Of a DNA stretch of 64,000 nt, positions 1 to 12,871 are shown piece after piece. A program made the translations under genes and the position numbers. Position 1 is the first letter of the stretch; each line of letters starts with the position of its first letter. The notes below the pieces were generated by a model. It was not told the DNA's origin. It ran no database searches and was given only the letters and a program-made list of their open reading frames with translations. The stretch is from Smittia aterrima (Eukaryota; Arthropoda; Insecta; Diptera; Chironomidae). Where the stretch lies: NCBI GenBank assembly GCA_033063855.1, contig CP093829.1, positions 24,149,537 through 24,213,536 of the forward strand, written 5' to 3'.

Positions 1-1
1 C

Positions 2-28
2 GAAGTTGACTTAGACGACGACGAATAA
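2..28 (+). CDS. possible C-terminal end of an upstream gene
   Basis: The first bases read in one frame as an acidic tail (EVDLDDDE) followed by TAA. AATAAA signals follow at 77-82 and 156-161, which suits a 3' end. Only nine codons are visible, so the product cannot be named and chance cannot be excluded. Confidence 0.3.
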   Translation, partial: EVDLDDDE

Positions 29-1666
29 AATGCTCTCAGTTCGATATCAAATATTGAAATTGAATCGTGAGAGAATAATAAAGTTAACACTAAAACTTTC
101 TAAATAATCGAGAATATTTAGAGTTGACCACTAAAAAACTTGAAAATTTTATATGAATAAAGTAAATGAACTTTTTCTTTCTAGTCTAACAAACAAAAAT
201 TTTTGTTTTTTCTTATAAAAATTTAAATGTTTTCAGGAAAATTCAAATCGAAAGCTTTCAAACCGAAAACTCAAGTTATCATGCGCAGCAGATTCAAATT
301 TCAAGCAAAGTCAAGGTCAGATTAATAATTATAACAGTTAGGATGAAACATAAGTCAGATTAAAATTGTGAATCATTCCTTGCAAAGTTTTCGAAATAGC
401 AACATCAAATTTATTAATTTAAATTGTTTTACGTAAAGTTTTGATGGTAAAGGTTCATTTTTAATTCCGTAAATATTCTTTAGACAGCAGGTCCCAGCTA
501 AGATTCGAGTTTTTGGTAACTTTGATTCTTAAGTCGAAGGTCAAACAATATTTTGACTCTTTCGTATTTTTAAATTAAATTAAATAATTCGACGATAAGA
601 GTCTCACTCACGTCATTAATCAAATCGTGAGTAGTAAGTTCGTGCGATACTCTGCGCAACACAAAACAAAAGGAAAAGCACATTCTTCTTTAAAGCTCAA
701 GTTTCCATCATAAATGTTCGATAAAAAGCTTCAAACTCTCATTTTATTGTTTAGATTTTTAATTCAAATCCTTGAAAGCTTCACAACGAAACTAAAAAGA
801 AAACTTGAATGAGAAAAGCTAACGAATGTGAGAGAAATTGAAAAGAAAGTCTGGAATCGCTTTACAAATACCTAGAGAAATATCCTTGTTGGAAGAGCGA
901 AAGGTTCTGTTGGAAACGAAAAAATTGTGCTCAGTCTTGGTTGCGCGTTGAAATGGTGAACAATAAAAAATAAAATCCTTACTTAAAATGAGGCTTAAAA
1001 GCAACTGAAAGTGGAGACTTTATCAAAAGTTTGATGTGGTCTTCCTCTGTTAATAAAATTTGTTGTTATTTTGAACTTGTTTCCACTTTGACATGAAATG
1101 GAGCGGGCGACTGCAGATTTTCCTCGCTGAAATGAACCATTTTTCCGTAACAGTCGAGGTGAAAAAAATAGATTTTCAAGCGAAAATTTCTTCAAAGTTG
1201 TCATGGTGCAGAGTTTTTTTAGTTTTTCCCTTTTTCGCGAAAAGCGCTCGAAGTGATTGAGAGTTTATAGAATTTTTTTCGTTCGATTTAAAGCGAAAAA
1301 AACGCCAATGCCCTAAATGAGGGAAGAAGTGTGATTCGAATCAATTGAAATTCTCGAAAATGGAAAAACGTAAAAAAGCTCAGACATTTAAACTGCGAAG
1401 AGGTTTATTCAGCCAGCGAAACTAAGTGCAATTATATAACAGCGAAAATGTCGTCTAAACCCTTGATTCCTTGTTTTTTTTCCTATTTTTCTTTTTCGCT
1501 TCATTGATTGAAGAAGGAACCCCCATCTTCCACACCCCAATACTGCAACCCAACCAAAATGCAAAGTCAAACGAAATTACTCGCTGCTGTTGATTTGCGA
1601 GGGTAATAAAGTGGAAAATAAAGAGAAGAAAAATAAAGAATTTCCTCTGACATCTTAAAAACAGAC
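29..1666. other. intergenic region, no gene recognised
   Basis: Two AATAAA motifs near the left edge fit the 3' end of an upstream gene. The remainder is AT-rich with no ORF of coding character. The last part should hold the promoter and 5' UTR of the exchanger gene, but no clear core promoter was picked out. Confidence 0.4.
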
Positions 1667-4600
1667 ATGGCTGCAAGTTCATTAGTGTATGTACATTCAA
1701 GTTTACGTGAAAAAACCATGAGATCCCCAAAGCGTCAAAGCAGAGGAAGACGCCGCAACTGGGGATCACAACTGGGCTTCCTGTTCTTCACCACGCTCTT
1801 TCTCACAGTATCAAGTCAAAGAAATAAAGTGAACGAAGATATTGACGATTCTCATTTTGATTCGTCGCTATCGAGTGTGGCTGCGAACATCTCGTTACAG
1901 TTCGGATTGAACTTTACAGGTGAGAGGAGGGTTTGAAAAGTTCAAACGTGATTTTTTAGCAATTTTCATAAAGTAATTGAGATTTGCTTTAATCAATCGA
2001 TAACGGCACAATTTATGAGAAAACTTGTGTGTGCTTTACCCTGACATATATCGACACTTAGTTCGAGACTTTCCAGTCGTTGAGCGAAAGCTCTCACGCG
2101 AAAGTTCTCTCTCTTTCCTTTTCCAACATGCTTTCGTTCGTTTCATTCATCGAGGAGAGCTTTGAGAGTACGGGAAATGTGTGTGACGGAATAATTTATC
2201 TTTTTTCGCCAATCAATTTCCCACTCAACGGTTATAAGTGTTGTTTCTTTCATGAGAAGCTTCAGACTTTCCCGATTTTCTTTTGAACTAAAAAAAAATC
2301 GAAAGAAAAGAAAGAAAATCCCGTCGACGAAGTTTAGGTCAACGAGGAAAAATTTCTTCTTTTTTTTCATACGAGTAGACTTTTCTCGATCAATGAAACT
2401 TGCTACGAGAGCTTTAAAAAAAAAGTTTATGTTTAATTTTAATCAGGAAACTCGGTCGGGAAAGCCTCGTTAATGATTTTCTTTTCGTGGCTAACGAGAA
2501 CTGTGTGTGTCTTCTCTTCTCTATGGGAAAACAACTCAGCACGATCAATGCCAATTATATTTTTATTTTCATTTTTTTTCGTAGAAAATAAAACTCGAAA
2601 GTTTTTGCTGAGTTTAAACAATTCTCTCTCTCTCTCTTTTCATTAAAGTTATGAAAGGAGGAAGACTATGAAGATTGATAAAAGAAAACTTATTTCCACT
2701 CCATTTGAGTTGGGATCAAAGTTTATTTTGGCTATCTGCCCGCACAATATTTTCATTTCGCAGAAGAAGGAGGCACAGGATGATAATTCATTGCAACTTA
2801 TTTCCATTTTAGGCCACGGCAATGGTTCAAACGAGATGGACGAGAAACCAAAGAAAGACCCGCTTTTTCCGGAAGATCTTTTCACGTTGGAGCAACGTAG
2901 AAATGGTGCCGTTGCCTTCCACATACTCGGTGTCATTTATATGTTTGTCGCACTTGCAATCGTATGCGATGAATTTTTTGTGCCTTCATTGGACGTTATC
3001 ATTGAGAAGCTCGACATCACTGATGATGTAGCAGGTGCAACGTTTATGGCTGCGGGAGGCAGCGCGCCGGAGTTATTCACAAGCGTGATTGGAGTGTTCG
3101 TGTCATTCGACGATGTCGGCATTGGTACAATTGTCGGCTCTGCCGTTTTTAACATCTTGTTTGTTATCGGAATGTGTGCGTTGTTCTCGAGAACTCTCCT
3201 CACCCTAACCTGGTGGCCGCTGTTTCGGGATTGCACATTCTACAGTGTTAGCTTACTCACGCTCATTTACTTCTTTCGCGACAACAAAATCTGGTGGTGG
3301 GAAGCGCTGCTTCTCTTCCTCATCTACGTCACCTACGCAATTTTCATGAAGTGGAATGTGACAGTCGAGAGATGCGTCAAAAAGTTGGTGTATAAAAATA
3401 AGGTGACCAGAGTACGAAGCACTGATCAACTTATGCCTGCTGTAAGTAGTTTGCAGTTGCATGAGAACAAAAAATTGTTTGTTGAGCCTTCAATCCGAAA
3501 AAGAACGAAAACTCTTCATCATTTCAAAAAAAAACTGCAACAAACATTCCTCTCGCTTCATTGTTTTTTTTTCCTTTTATTGATTTGTGAGCAAAAACAA
3601 AAATGCGTGTTACGAGAAGTTGGAAAATGTGAACTTTAAGTAATAACTGAGCTTCGTTAGTACGTTTTTTCCCACAGTTTCATGAATATTTTAGTCTCTC
3701 AGACTGTTTTTCTTTCTCCTTGAATTGAATTTGACGCGAGAGAGTTTTTAAAGCCTAAGCGAGTGCATTGGGAGAAGTTTAAATAAATTATTCGTCTAAC
3801 CGATTAGAGAGTCAATGAATTGAGCTTTTATTTTAATCGACAAACTCATAAATTTTGTCCTAAACTGAAACACAATCCAAAAATTGTTTCTCTCACTCTC
3901 TGCTGTCGTTTATACTGCAGCCAATTCAATTAAAATTGTCAACGACATTTCACAGACGACGTCAAATTCGATTTTAATTATGAGTCTCAAGGGAGAAACG
4001 TGCTATGAAGAAAGATTAGAAATTCAAGCTCTCATATAATTTTCTCATGATTTCTTACTGCAGATAAACTTTTTTTAATTGCGAATATTCAATTTCAACC
4101 GCTGTCGTTCATCAACTATTTCCTTCTGCTAGCGATTTCTTTTCATTTTGAAGCTTAGCAAAACTTGCATTGTCAGAATCTTTGGAATGCAACTTATCGC
4201 TTTGGTGACTATACTTGACACACAGATGAGCACAAGCTGCACACAAGATGGAATATTGCTTCAAGATTCAGCACAAAACGAATGATGATTTAGATTGTTA
4301 ACAACAATAGATTAGTTTGAGTTGGAAAGTTGCTCGTTATTCGCCTTTTAGCGGCGCTTTGTTTAGAGACAAACTTTGCAATCGAATTCATTGAACAAAA
4401 AAAAAATCAAAAGAATATTTGCAACCGTAGAAAATGTTTTGAGTTAGTTTCTCTCTAAAAAACTTTAAAAACTTTTGTTATTTTGATAGCTTGAATGTGT
4501 TCACTTTACTGTTCTCCTCTGAAAACTTATTAACATTTGATAACTCCTCTTGAATTGAACATCGACCAGGGGAATGTTGCCAATTCATCCGAGACATCAA

Positions 4601-6586
4601 TGGCAACACAACCAGGCGGTTCTGTCACGTCCCGTGCTGCATCAGAAAGCCGCTCGGGAGCGCCAGGATCGAGTGGAAGCGCACCAGGTAATAACACAGC
4701 ACAAACAGCCACTGGAGCGAAATTCCGTCACGGTTTACTGCAACTAATGATTCATACTATAGACCCATTGCACGATGGTAAGGCTCATTCTCAACTCTGT
4801 CTCTCTTTCTCTTCCCTCTTGATAGTTCCTCTTCTTCTGGCTACGAAATTAGATCACTCAAAACATTTATCGTTTGTAAATTCATCGAATCTCTCTAAAC
4901 AAATGTTTGTACATTATTCTAAGTCTCTCTTCTCCCAAGTCCTTTCATTAACGAAAGCTCCAGACAAGAAGACAAACAAAAACCTTTTTTTTTTTGCTGT
5001 AAATTTCAAAGATACGAAAAAGCTTTCATCATAAGATTACGATTATAAAATTTCATTATTTGGTCATTTTGATTTCAGCCACAAAACCCTGAAACTACGA
5101 TTATGTGTCGTTTGCTTTTTCCCTTTTGTGAAAGTTCTTTAACTGCAAATTGTAACAAAAGGTCGAGGAACTTTTCGTAATGAACGAAATGTCACATAAT
5201 CGAAGCGAAAAAAAAAAGAAATGTAGCTTTGATATCGCATTCAAATGTTTTATAAAACTTAATGGAAGATCTCGTTCCAGGCAAAGTCGACGAGAAAGCA
5301 ACTCAACTTCACGCCATCGCTTCCCTCAAAGTGCTTCTGGATGCAACGAAACCCCAACGTGGTGCTGCCACGTCTTCAGCGGCAAATCATGTTAAAGTGA
5401 ACCTCAAGGAAACATCTCTGGGTCGACCGAATGGAAGCATAGACGCAACATTGGACTCAGTGAGTGATTTGATAATATTTCTCTTTTCAAGTCCTTTATT
5501 TGACAACCGTCATCAATTCTCTTATAAAACGAAACAAATCTCTACACTTAAGCTCTAAAGAATGATTTCTCAAATATGTTGTTTGTCGTTCTCCCTTTTC
5601 TTTTCTTTTGTTGCTTTAAGCAGACAGCCGATGAGGACGTACCAGAGGCTTTGAGTATGGCGTGGCCTCCTGGAACGAAAGATCGCATAACTTACTTGCT
5701 GGTCGCACCAATCATCTTTCCACTATGGTTAACACTTCCTGACACACGAACGCCTCGAGGAAAGAGATTCTTTCCCATTACATTTATTGGCTCAATTTTA
5801 TGGATAGCTGCGTATTCGTATCTGATGGTTTGGTGGGCCAATGTAGCAGGCGATACAGCGAGCATCCCTCCGGAAGTATGATCGACAAAAGTCTCTTTCA
5901 TTATTTTCTTTAATAATTTTTTTTTTCCTTTCATTTCCCAAGGTTATGGGCCTAACGTTTCTTGCTGCCGGTACCTCAATTCCAGACTTAATAACGTCGG
6001 TCATCGTAGCGCGAAAAGGTTTCGGAGACATGGCAGTATCAAGTTCCGTTGGTAGCAATATATTCGATGTTACTGTAGGGTGAGTAATTCGTTTCTCTTC
6101 TAAATGAAATCCTGAGAAAAAAAAGTTGGAACTAATCATGAAAATTCCTGTCCCAATGTCTTTGACATTTCGCTTATCTTTCTCATTATTATTTTTTTTT
6201 TTGGGCTTTTCATGAGAAAAAAGTTTTTCTTCTTCAATTTGTCCATTCTCTTTCGAGTTGGGCGAAGAGTTCTCTCTTTTTTCCTGGGGAAATCATCGAC
6301 GATTAGATATAATCGCTTAATAATCTTTTACATTGAACTTTACAGACTACCTGTGCCGTGGCTGCTTTACGGCATCATCTACGGTGAACCCGTTGAAGTT
6401 AGCTCAGAAGGTATGGTTTGCTCAATAACCATACTCTTCGTGATGCTGATGTTTGTTATCATATCGATTGCTTGTTTCCGTTGGAAGATGAACAAAGGCT
6501 TAGGGTTAATAATGTTTATGTTATATTTTGTTTTCGTTGCCGTATCGTTGTCATTTGAGTACGAATGGTATAAATGTCCCCTTTAA
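1667..6586 (+). CDS. Nckx30C: K+-dependent Na+/Ca2+ exchanger (SLC24/NCKX family)
   Basis: Seven exons join in frame into 632 codons: 1667-1919, 2813-3441, 4570-4777, 5281-5459, 5624-5875, 5943-6079, 6346-6586. All introns are GT..AG and phases match at every junction. The protein should sit in the plasma membrane and extrude Ca2+ using inward Na+ and outward K+ gradients. The two diagnostic alpha repeats are present: GATFMAAGGSAPELFTS (about residues 159-175) and GLTFLAAGTSIPDLITS (about 510-526), each flanked by hydrophobic helices. A hydrophobic segment near residues 35-50 looks like a cleavable signal or anchor, and the loop after it has N-glycosylation sequons. The central cytoplasmic loop (about 290-430) is Ser/Gly-rich, then conserved (FRHGLLQLMIHTIDPLHDGK). 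ATG 1718 is an alternative start 17 codons later. Exon 5 has a NAGNAG acceptor. The orthology to Nckx30C is by remembered resemblance; the family call is firm. Confidence 0.9.
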
Positions 6587-6643
6587 AAAGATTTTAAAAT
6601 ACAATATAATTGACAAGTTGAAACGATCGTTAGTAATGGGATG

Positions 6644-6649
6644 AATAAA
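6644..6649 (+). terminator. AATAAA polyadenylation signal of the exchanger gene
   Basis: AATAAA lies 58 bp after the stop codon, a normal distance for a short insect 3' UTR. Confidence 0.5.
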
Positions 6650-9619
6650 TTTAAAGAAAAAATTAAAGGTTAGATTGACATTAAAACAAAATATCTATTG
6701 AGGAAAAAAAATCCATGAAAAAAAAAGATTGAAAAGGGATCGTTCGGATATGACGTCATCGTCTAATGATAAGGATGACTTTGCTTTCATTCTCGATGAC
6801 ATTTCATTCGAACAAACCTAAAAAAAGCACAATATTGGAAATATCATAATAAGCTATTGACGAAAAAAAAAATCAAGAAGTTTTAAACAAATTTTACAAT
6901 TTTCACATGGCGAATGAATTTTGTTTCGTTTCTGCAAAGTTCTAACAAAAAAAAAATATTGATTAATATATAAAGATGAATATGAAGGCCATTCACAGTT
7001 AAGACATTTAAGCGTATCGAATAACGAAAAAAAAAACATTAAAAGGAAATACACGTTCAAATATATTGAGAGAGCAATCGAGTTTATAAAGCTTAAAGTC
7101 ATGAAACAAGTTTTGTTTGTTATTGCTGAAGTTTTATCTATTTATGAAAATGGTCTACCTAGTCAACATGATTTCGAACGCACAGGAAGATTGTCTGTCC
7201 ATGGTTGAATTCCATTAAACAAATCTCAATAAAAAAACACCAGCGACCATTCAATGGAGGCGATTTGAATGAAAAATAATAAGAAACTTAAACTTTCGAG
7301 TAGGAAACAGTCATTTTTTCTATTAACAAGCCATGTCGGAATGATCTGCGTGAAGAACTTCACACACAACATCAACACACAATTGGCAAAACGAATCTTA
7401 TCTAAAATATATCATTTACCCAAGATATATATGAAAATATTTATTTTACATTTATCATTCACAATTCGAATCATCTTTCGATGTGTGCCCGTCTCCGCAA
7501 GAGAAGAAACTTCACTCGGAAGATGCTTCAATTGGAAACAAAATGCACATGAAAGCTCTCAATGCTTCTAAAGAAAGAAAATCTTCTTCATTTCACCAAA
7601 CGAACATGATTATAATTAAAATGTTATGAAACTTTAAAGCTTTCATCATCTCTTCTAAATAAGAATTATCGCACTTAATAAATTGAATTTTTACGTTTAC
7701 GTTCTCTGTGATTTTTCGATCGTTAACTCTATTTCTTGAGTCCTTGGAGAATCTTCTAGAAATGATGTGATTTCAAATCCGAAGAGATTTCTAAAATCGA
7801 TAAATCATTGTAGTTATCAGCGCGAGACACACTTTTGATCTAGTCATAGCATATGAAACAAACTATGCCTAAATAAATCTTTTTAGAGCTGTCAACTCGC
7901 AGGCTTCTAAATACAAAAAAAAACTTCATTTGTTTTTGAATCGTAGACCAAACCAAAAAAAACTCTTTAAGAACTACGTGTTTTGAAAATATCTGCATAA
8001 ACAATTTTTTGAACGTTGTTCTCGTAAGTGCATATAACAGAACGCAAATATCTTGAATACGATTTAGATGAAAAGAATCTTACAAGTGAAACGAATCTTC
8101 AAATACTCCAATTAAATCAAATTGATGACATTACATAAGAAAATCTTTCTAAACTTTCCCACTTAGAATTCTATCTATACATTGCATATAACTTTCCTTC
8201 ACAATTTTACACATTCCGACAGAAGAAAAATGTTCTCTCTAGATAGTTTTTGGAGCAAAGGAAACTGTTTCTTTAGTTGAGAATTAGGGAAAAGAAAACA
8301 AAAAACAAAAAATAAATTAACACCTTAGCTGAAAGGGGCAATTAAAGTTTAAGAGAAATTTGAAAAATTTTATTCATTTTTTATTCTCAGAATTTTTCAT
8401 TTTTTTTATTATTTTTGAAGAATCATTTTCTAGGAAACCTTTCAGAGACAATTGAATTCGAATGACAGAAAATAAAGTCAGGTTAACATGGTTTTTATGC
8501 ATATTTGCTTCAAAATTTTACACGTCGGTATACAAAATAAATAAAAAAAAAGAAGTTTTAAAACGATCTCAAGCAAAAGACAAAAAATATTTAAATTTTA
8601 AAACAAGAGCTAAGTTATTTATTTAGCGCTCAAAACGAAAGTTGTTATGAAAAAATCAGGTGAATTCATCTCTGAAAGGAGTCGTTCAAAGCTGTCGATA
8701 AAATCAGATTTTATTTGCATTTAGTCAATCGCTGATGCTGCAGAAAAAAGAAATGAAAAAGAATCTAAACTCGAGTTGAAGTTTTTATTTCCTGATTAGA
8801 AATATCCACCGATTAAATTATTATCGACAGGAATAATAAAAAGAAAATAAAAAAGTTTCCTTCGTTTTATTTTTGCGAAGGATTGGTTTAACGCACTTTT
8901 AAAAAAAGAAGAGAACTAGTGTAATCTGTAATAAGTTTTCTCTTAGAATTTATGAAACGAATAAAAACTCTTAGAGAAAATTCCATTTGATTTTGAATTT
9001 ACTTTTTGCAAAGATATTTTTTCAGGGCACGTCTCGTCTCATGACAGTTTGTAATGTTGCTGAATCAGAAATTGATCGAGTAGTTATCCATCAAACGCGT
9101 GAAGTCGTAAAATCGTGTCAGTTGTCGTTGTCAAGAACACTCAATCGAAAAAGAGCTGAAAATAAGAATCGTGACAATACATAATTAATTTGGAAACGAA
9201 ATCAATCAGGACGGGCGTGGAAAGCTTTTCTTTTTCGATAAAAGCTTTTTCTGATTTTGGTTTTTTTTATTTTGTTTAACGGAAAAAAGAAATTTAACTC
9301 ACTTTGGTTGAATTGAAGGCAAACTTGGGTTGAAAGTTGATAGACTTGGGTTGAGTGGAGCTTTAAAAATAATTTTTAAGAGTTTTTTTTATTAAATCTG
9401 AGATAAGAGAACTGAGGAAAGTCAGGGAACAAGAGTTTGATTAGAGAATTGTAGTTCGTGGATGTGTCCACAGAATCCAAAAGTTTATCAAAAATTATTA
9501 GGTAAAGTAATTTTCATTGTAATTCTTTTTCTATTCGAACTGAAGAAGGCTTTGTGCTTCGGAATAATCATCAACTTCAGTCACAAACTCTTTATAATCT
9601 CTTGTGTCAACAGAAGCAT
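6650..9619. other. intergenic region with no recognised gene
   Basis: AT-rich sequence with many homopolymer runs. One stretch, 9,009-9,184, follows a good acceptor (TTTTTTCAG) and stays open for about 58 codons with a less AT-biased composition, so it might be an exon, but I recognise nothing in it. No repeats or RNA genes were seen. Confidence 0.35.
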
Positions 9620-9730
9620 AATGGGAGTTGTAGGAGCCGGTACAGAAGCAAACGGAGCTGAACTGAAAAACAAATCTAACAAAGTTTCAGAAGATCAAAT
9701 GCACTTTGGGTTTAACAACGGTCATAAGAA
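9620..9730 (+). CDS. possible first coding exon, product unknown
   Basis: ATG at 9,620 opens 37 codons of coding-like composition (starts MGVVGAGTEANGAEL, Asn/Lys/Gly-rich) that run straight into a strong donor (AA/GTAAGT). No partner exon could be joined. It could be the 5' exon of a gene whose other exons lie in the following 3 kb, or an alternative leader. It has no recognisable domain. Confidence 0.25.
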
Positions 9731-12700
9731 GTAAGTAAATCATATTCAGAGTTTAATTTACTTTTAAAATTCAATAACAATCATCAAACGAAGCGAAAGT
9801 TGTGATTGAGGAGAAAGAACGAATGTTAACTTATAGAAAACTTTTTCATTCTATTTCTGTGAACAATCTTTAAACATTTCTATCTCAATTAGCTTTATTC
9901 AACTCTAAACTTTACGATTAGTTATAAACCGATAAAGACAAAAACATTTTTCATTGAAAAAGTTATAAAAAAGTAAAATCATTGTAAATATTTTTTGTTC
10001 TTTTTGTGTCAACTTAAACAATTACACAAATGAATGCTAATCACTTCGCCAAAACAAAGTTAATGCTCGAAATGAGAATCATAAAGCGTATCGTCCTTCA
10101 AAATCCTTCACCTGAAGAACAAAGATTTTCACGAGATTTTCCGTTGATTTCTGCTCGCGTTTCTCACGAAATGAGAGCGTGCTGGGAGAGAAAAATAAAA
10201 ACATTTGGGCTTTGAATCAAAGTTCAATCAGTCGTGTTTACATCTTCGTTGCGATAGCAAGTTGTTGATGATTTGTTAAAGAAGTAATCATTCTGAATAT
10301 TTCATTGGCTTCCCAACTCTACAATTACTTGCTCGATCGAGACTTTATTGAATGAGATTAGGTTTGTGAATCGGAATTTGGAAATTGCAATGAATGAAAA
10401 AGTGACGAAAGCGGAAAGAATATGATCGCGTTGTCTTGAGTTTCGTTGGATGAAAGCTCTGAGTGTGAGAAATTAATTAATCGCGTCTCTTGTTCAGTTC
10501 GTTTGATAAGATACAAAAAAAGGTTTTTGAGTGAAATATTTATTCTTGAGTGCAAAATTTAAGCAATCGACTCAATGACCTTGAGTAGAAACACGCGAAA
10601 TTCAAGAAAGTCTACCTGAAATCCATCACGAAAAGGCATAGACGAGAGAGGGGGGAGGGAAGAAAAATGAGTTTCCGTTGTAAGGTCAATTACGGAAAAA
10701 TCACAGCCCAGCTTTCATTCGAAACCCGATAAAATTTCTTCTTTGAATTCTTCGTCTTATCTTGATACAAATATTGCGCCGACGACAATTGTTTGTCGAG
10801 TGAAAGAATGTGAATTGACGACAATCGGTGACAGTGTGTGCAACGTGAATACGAAAGCAATGTTTCATCATAATTTTGTTTTCTTCTTTTGCGAGTGTCA
10901 CACTGGGCACTCGCAAGCGCGCCATGCTCTCTGAAATTGAATTAATTTAAAAATAACAAACACTTAATTTGATTCCATTTCCATCTCGACGCACGTCGAC
11001 TCTCGCTTCCATATCACTCATCGCTTTTCTTTTTTCTTCCTTCGCATTTTTCGTTGAATGTCGCATACTCCTACACAATTATTAAAAGACGACAACGCTG
11101 AGAAAATCAGCGAAATCTTTTAAGACAGAAGTGATAATGTGAAAACCTGAGAAGGAAGATCTTGATTAATCTAGACGTGCGAGATATCACTGACGAACGA
11201 TGAAGAATTATTTATAAATTTTCGCGTTTCTTTTTAATAGCAACTTTGCCACTTACAACATCATTCATGCTAGAAACGCGAAATGTAGGAAGCGCAGTTG
11301 AAGCAAAATGAAATTATTAGATTCGCCTTTAAGATTGTAATAGAATTAAAACAATTATATTCAGTTTTCGTGTCGTTTGAGTTCGCGAGAGATTCGTTGC
11401 CAACTTCGAAGAAATTGAGAAATGATGACCGAGAAAAGATTTAAAGTGGCAATCTCTTCTGGTTGCTCGCTTGGCTACGAAACAATATCAGGTGTGCTTC
11501 TGTCACATTTTGATATGTTGTTGATGTTCTTTCTTTCTCTACAAACATTCCCGGGGTCGATTGCACGAGCAGAGCGAGCAACAAGTGATTTTCCTTCCTT
11601 CATTGTTTACTCGCCCACCTTTTCGCGCCTCACATTAACGTCACAGTTTTCACGCTTCTTAATATTTTATTGATGTTTCTGATTGAGCGATTTCGAGAGA
11701 CACGATGTCGTCTAACGACAATCAAAACGATTAACTTCTCGACGACAGATTTTCTGTTCGCGTGTTGTCCGGCCCCGACAATCGAAAAAGATTACAAAAC
11801 GCCGCTTGAAAAGAAAATCTTCTTTTATTTATTTTCCTTGTGTTTGGCAACAAATTACAGTCGGGAATTTTAATCTCATTCAAGTATCGCGTTCTTTTAT
11901 ACATTTCATCGCTTTTTAATCGCGAGAAGAATTTCCTTTCATCGCAAGATAATGAGATTCGAATGAGACGAAGCTTCCGGAGCAGTTTTAGAAAAAGAGG
12001 AGTCTGTCTTACTCGAGTGTTTGCTTAACTCTTAATCGCTTAGAAGTTGCCCCAAATGGTAAAATCATTAAACTCTACCGCGTTTAAGCTTAATGGCTCT
12101 CTCTGGTGTTTTCCCTGATTTAATTAATATCGTTAAAATAATAATCAAGGCGAGAGCTTGGCTTTCATGTTCAGTTTCCACCCAGTCGCCTCCTTTTCAT
12201 TGTTGATTATTCGCTATCCATGCTATGAAAACATTTTAGTTTGCTTGTTCCATAATTAATTAGTGATCGACATGGGACGTGTGACGAGGGTGGGCTCTCG
12301 TGATTGATGAGGATTCTATCTTGATTTTCGTGTAGATGAGGGCTTCATCATTGATTTAAATCGTTATCGATTAAAGATTCATTACATGAATCATTACGAT
12401 TCAAGAATTATTATTCCGTTTGTTAAAATTAGAATTTCATTCATTTCCTTGTTATATCTAAAACATTTCATCTTTCATTGTTCTCTCTCTCTCTTTACCT
12501 CATTTCCAGTAAATTTATTCAATTCCATCCCGAAGTCGCCCGCCTGATTTAATTCTTGTTCGTGTGTGCCTCGCGCGCTTTTCTGCAGCAGCAGTCACCA
12601 TCATACTCCTCTGTAATAAAGCCGTTTCCATTCAAATCGCTCTTGCTCTCTCTCTATTTCGTCGTTCATCGGCGTGCGTTTAGTTAAATTCTCACACGGA

Positions 12701-12871
12701 AAGGCTACCCGCCCAGAGTTAAGAGCGAGTGAAAATATGGTGCAAACAGCGAAAAGAAAATAAATAATGCATGAATTTGTAAATCGTTGAAAGCATCGGG
12801 GCAGTGAAAATTCAGTGAGAGACGAGTCGCCAAAGCGTTTAGAAGTAGAATTAAATCTTTCTCAAGAAGCA
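9731..12871. other. intergenic or 5' flank of the kinase gene
   Basis: No convincing coding sequence. A short open stretch ending at a possible donor (ATG 11,422 to about 11,491) and CT-rich runs near 12,485 and 12,645 were noted. The last few hundred bases probably include the kinase promoter and leader; a long AT-rich 5' region is common for developmental kinases. Confidence 0.35.

Noticed and set aside
1455..1769. 104-codon minus-strand ORF overlapping the exchanger's first exon
   Set aside because: Low-complexity hydrophobic composition and antisense to a well-supported exon.
10743..10934. Overlapping ORFs on both strands near 10.7-10.9 kb
   Set aside because: Neither strand has family resemblance or splice context; overlapping open frames suggest chance.
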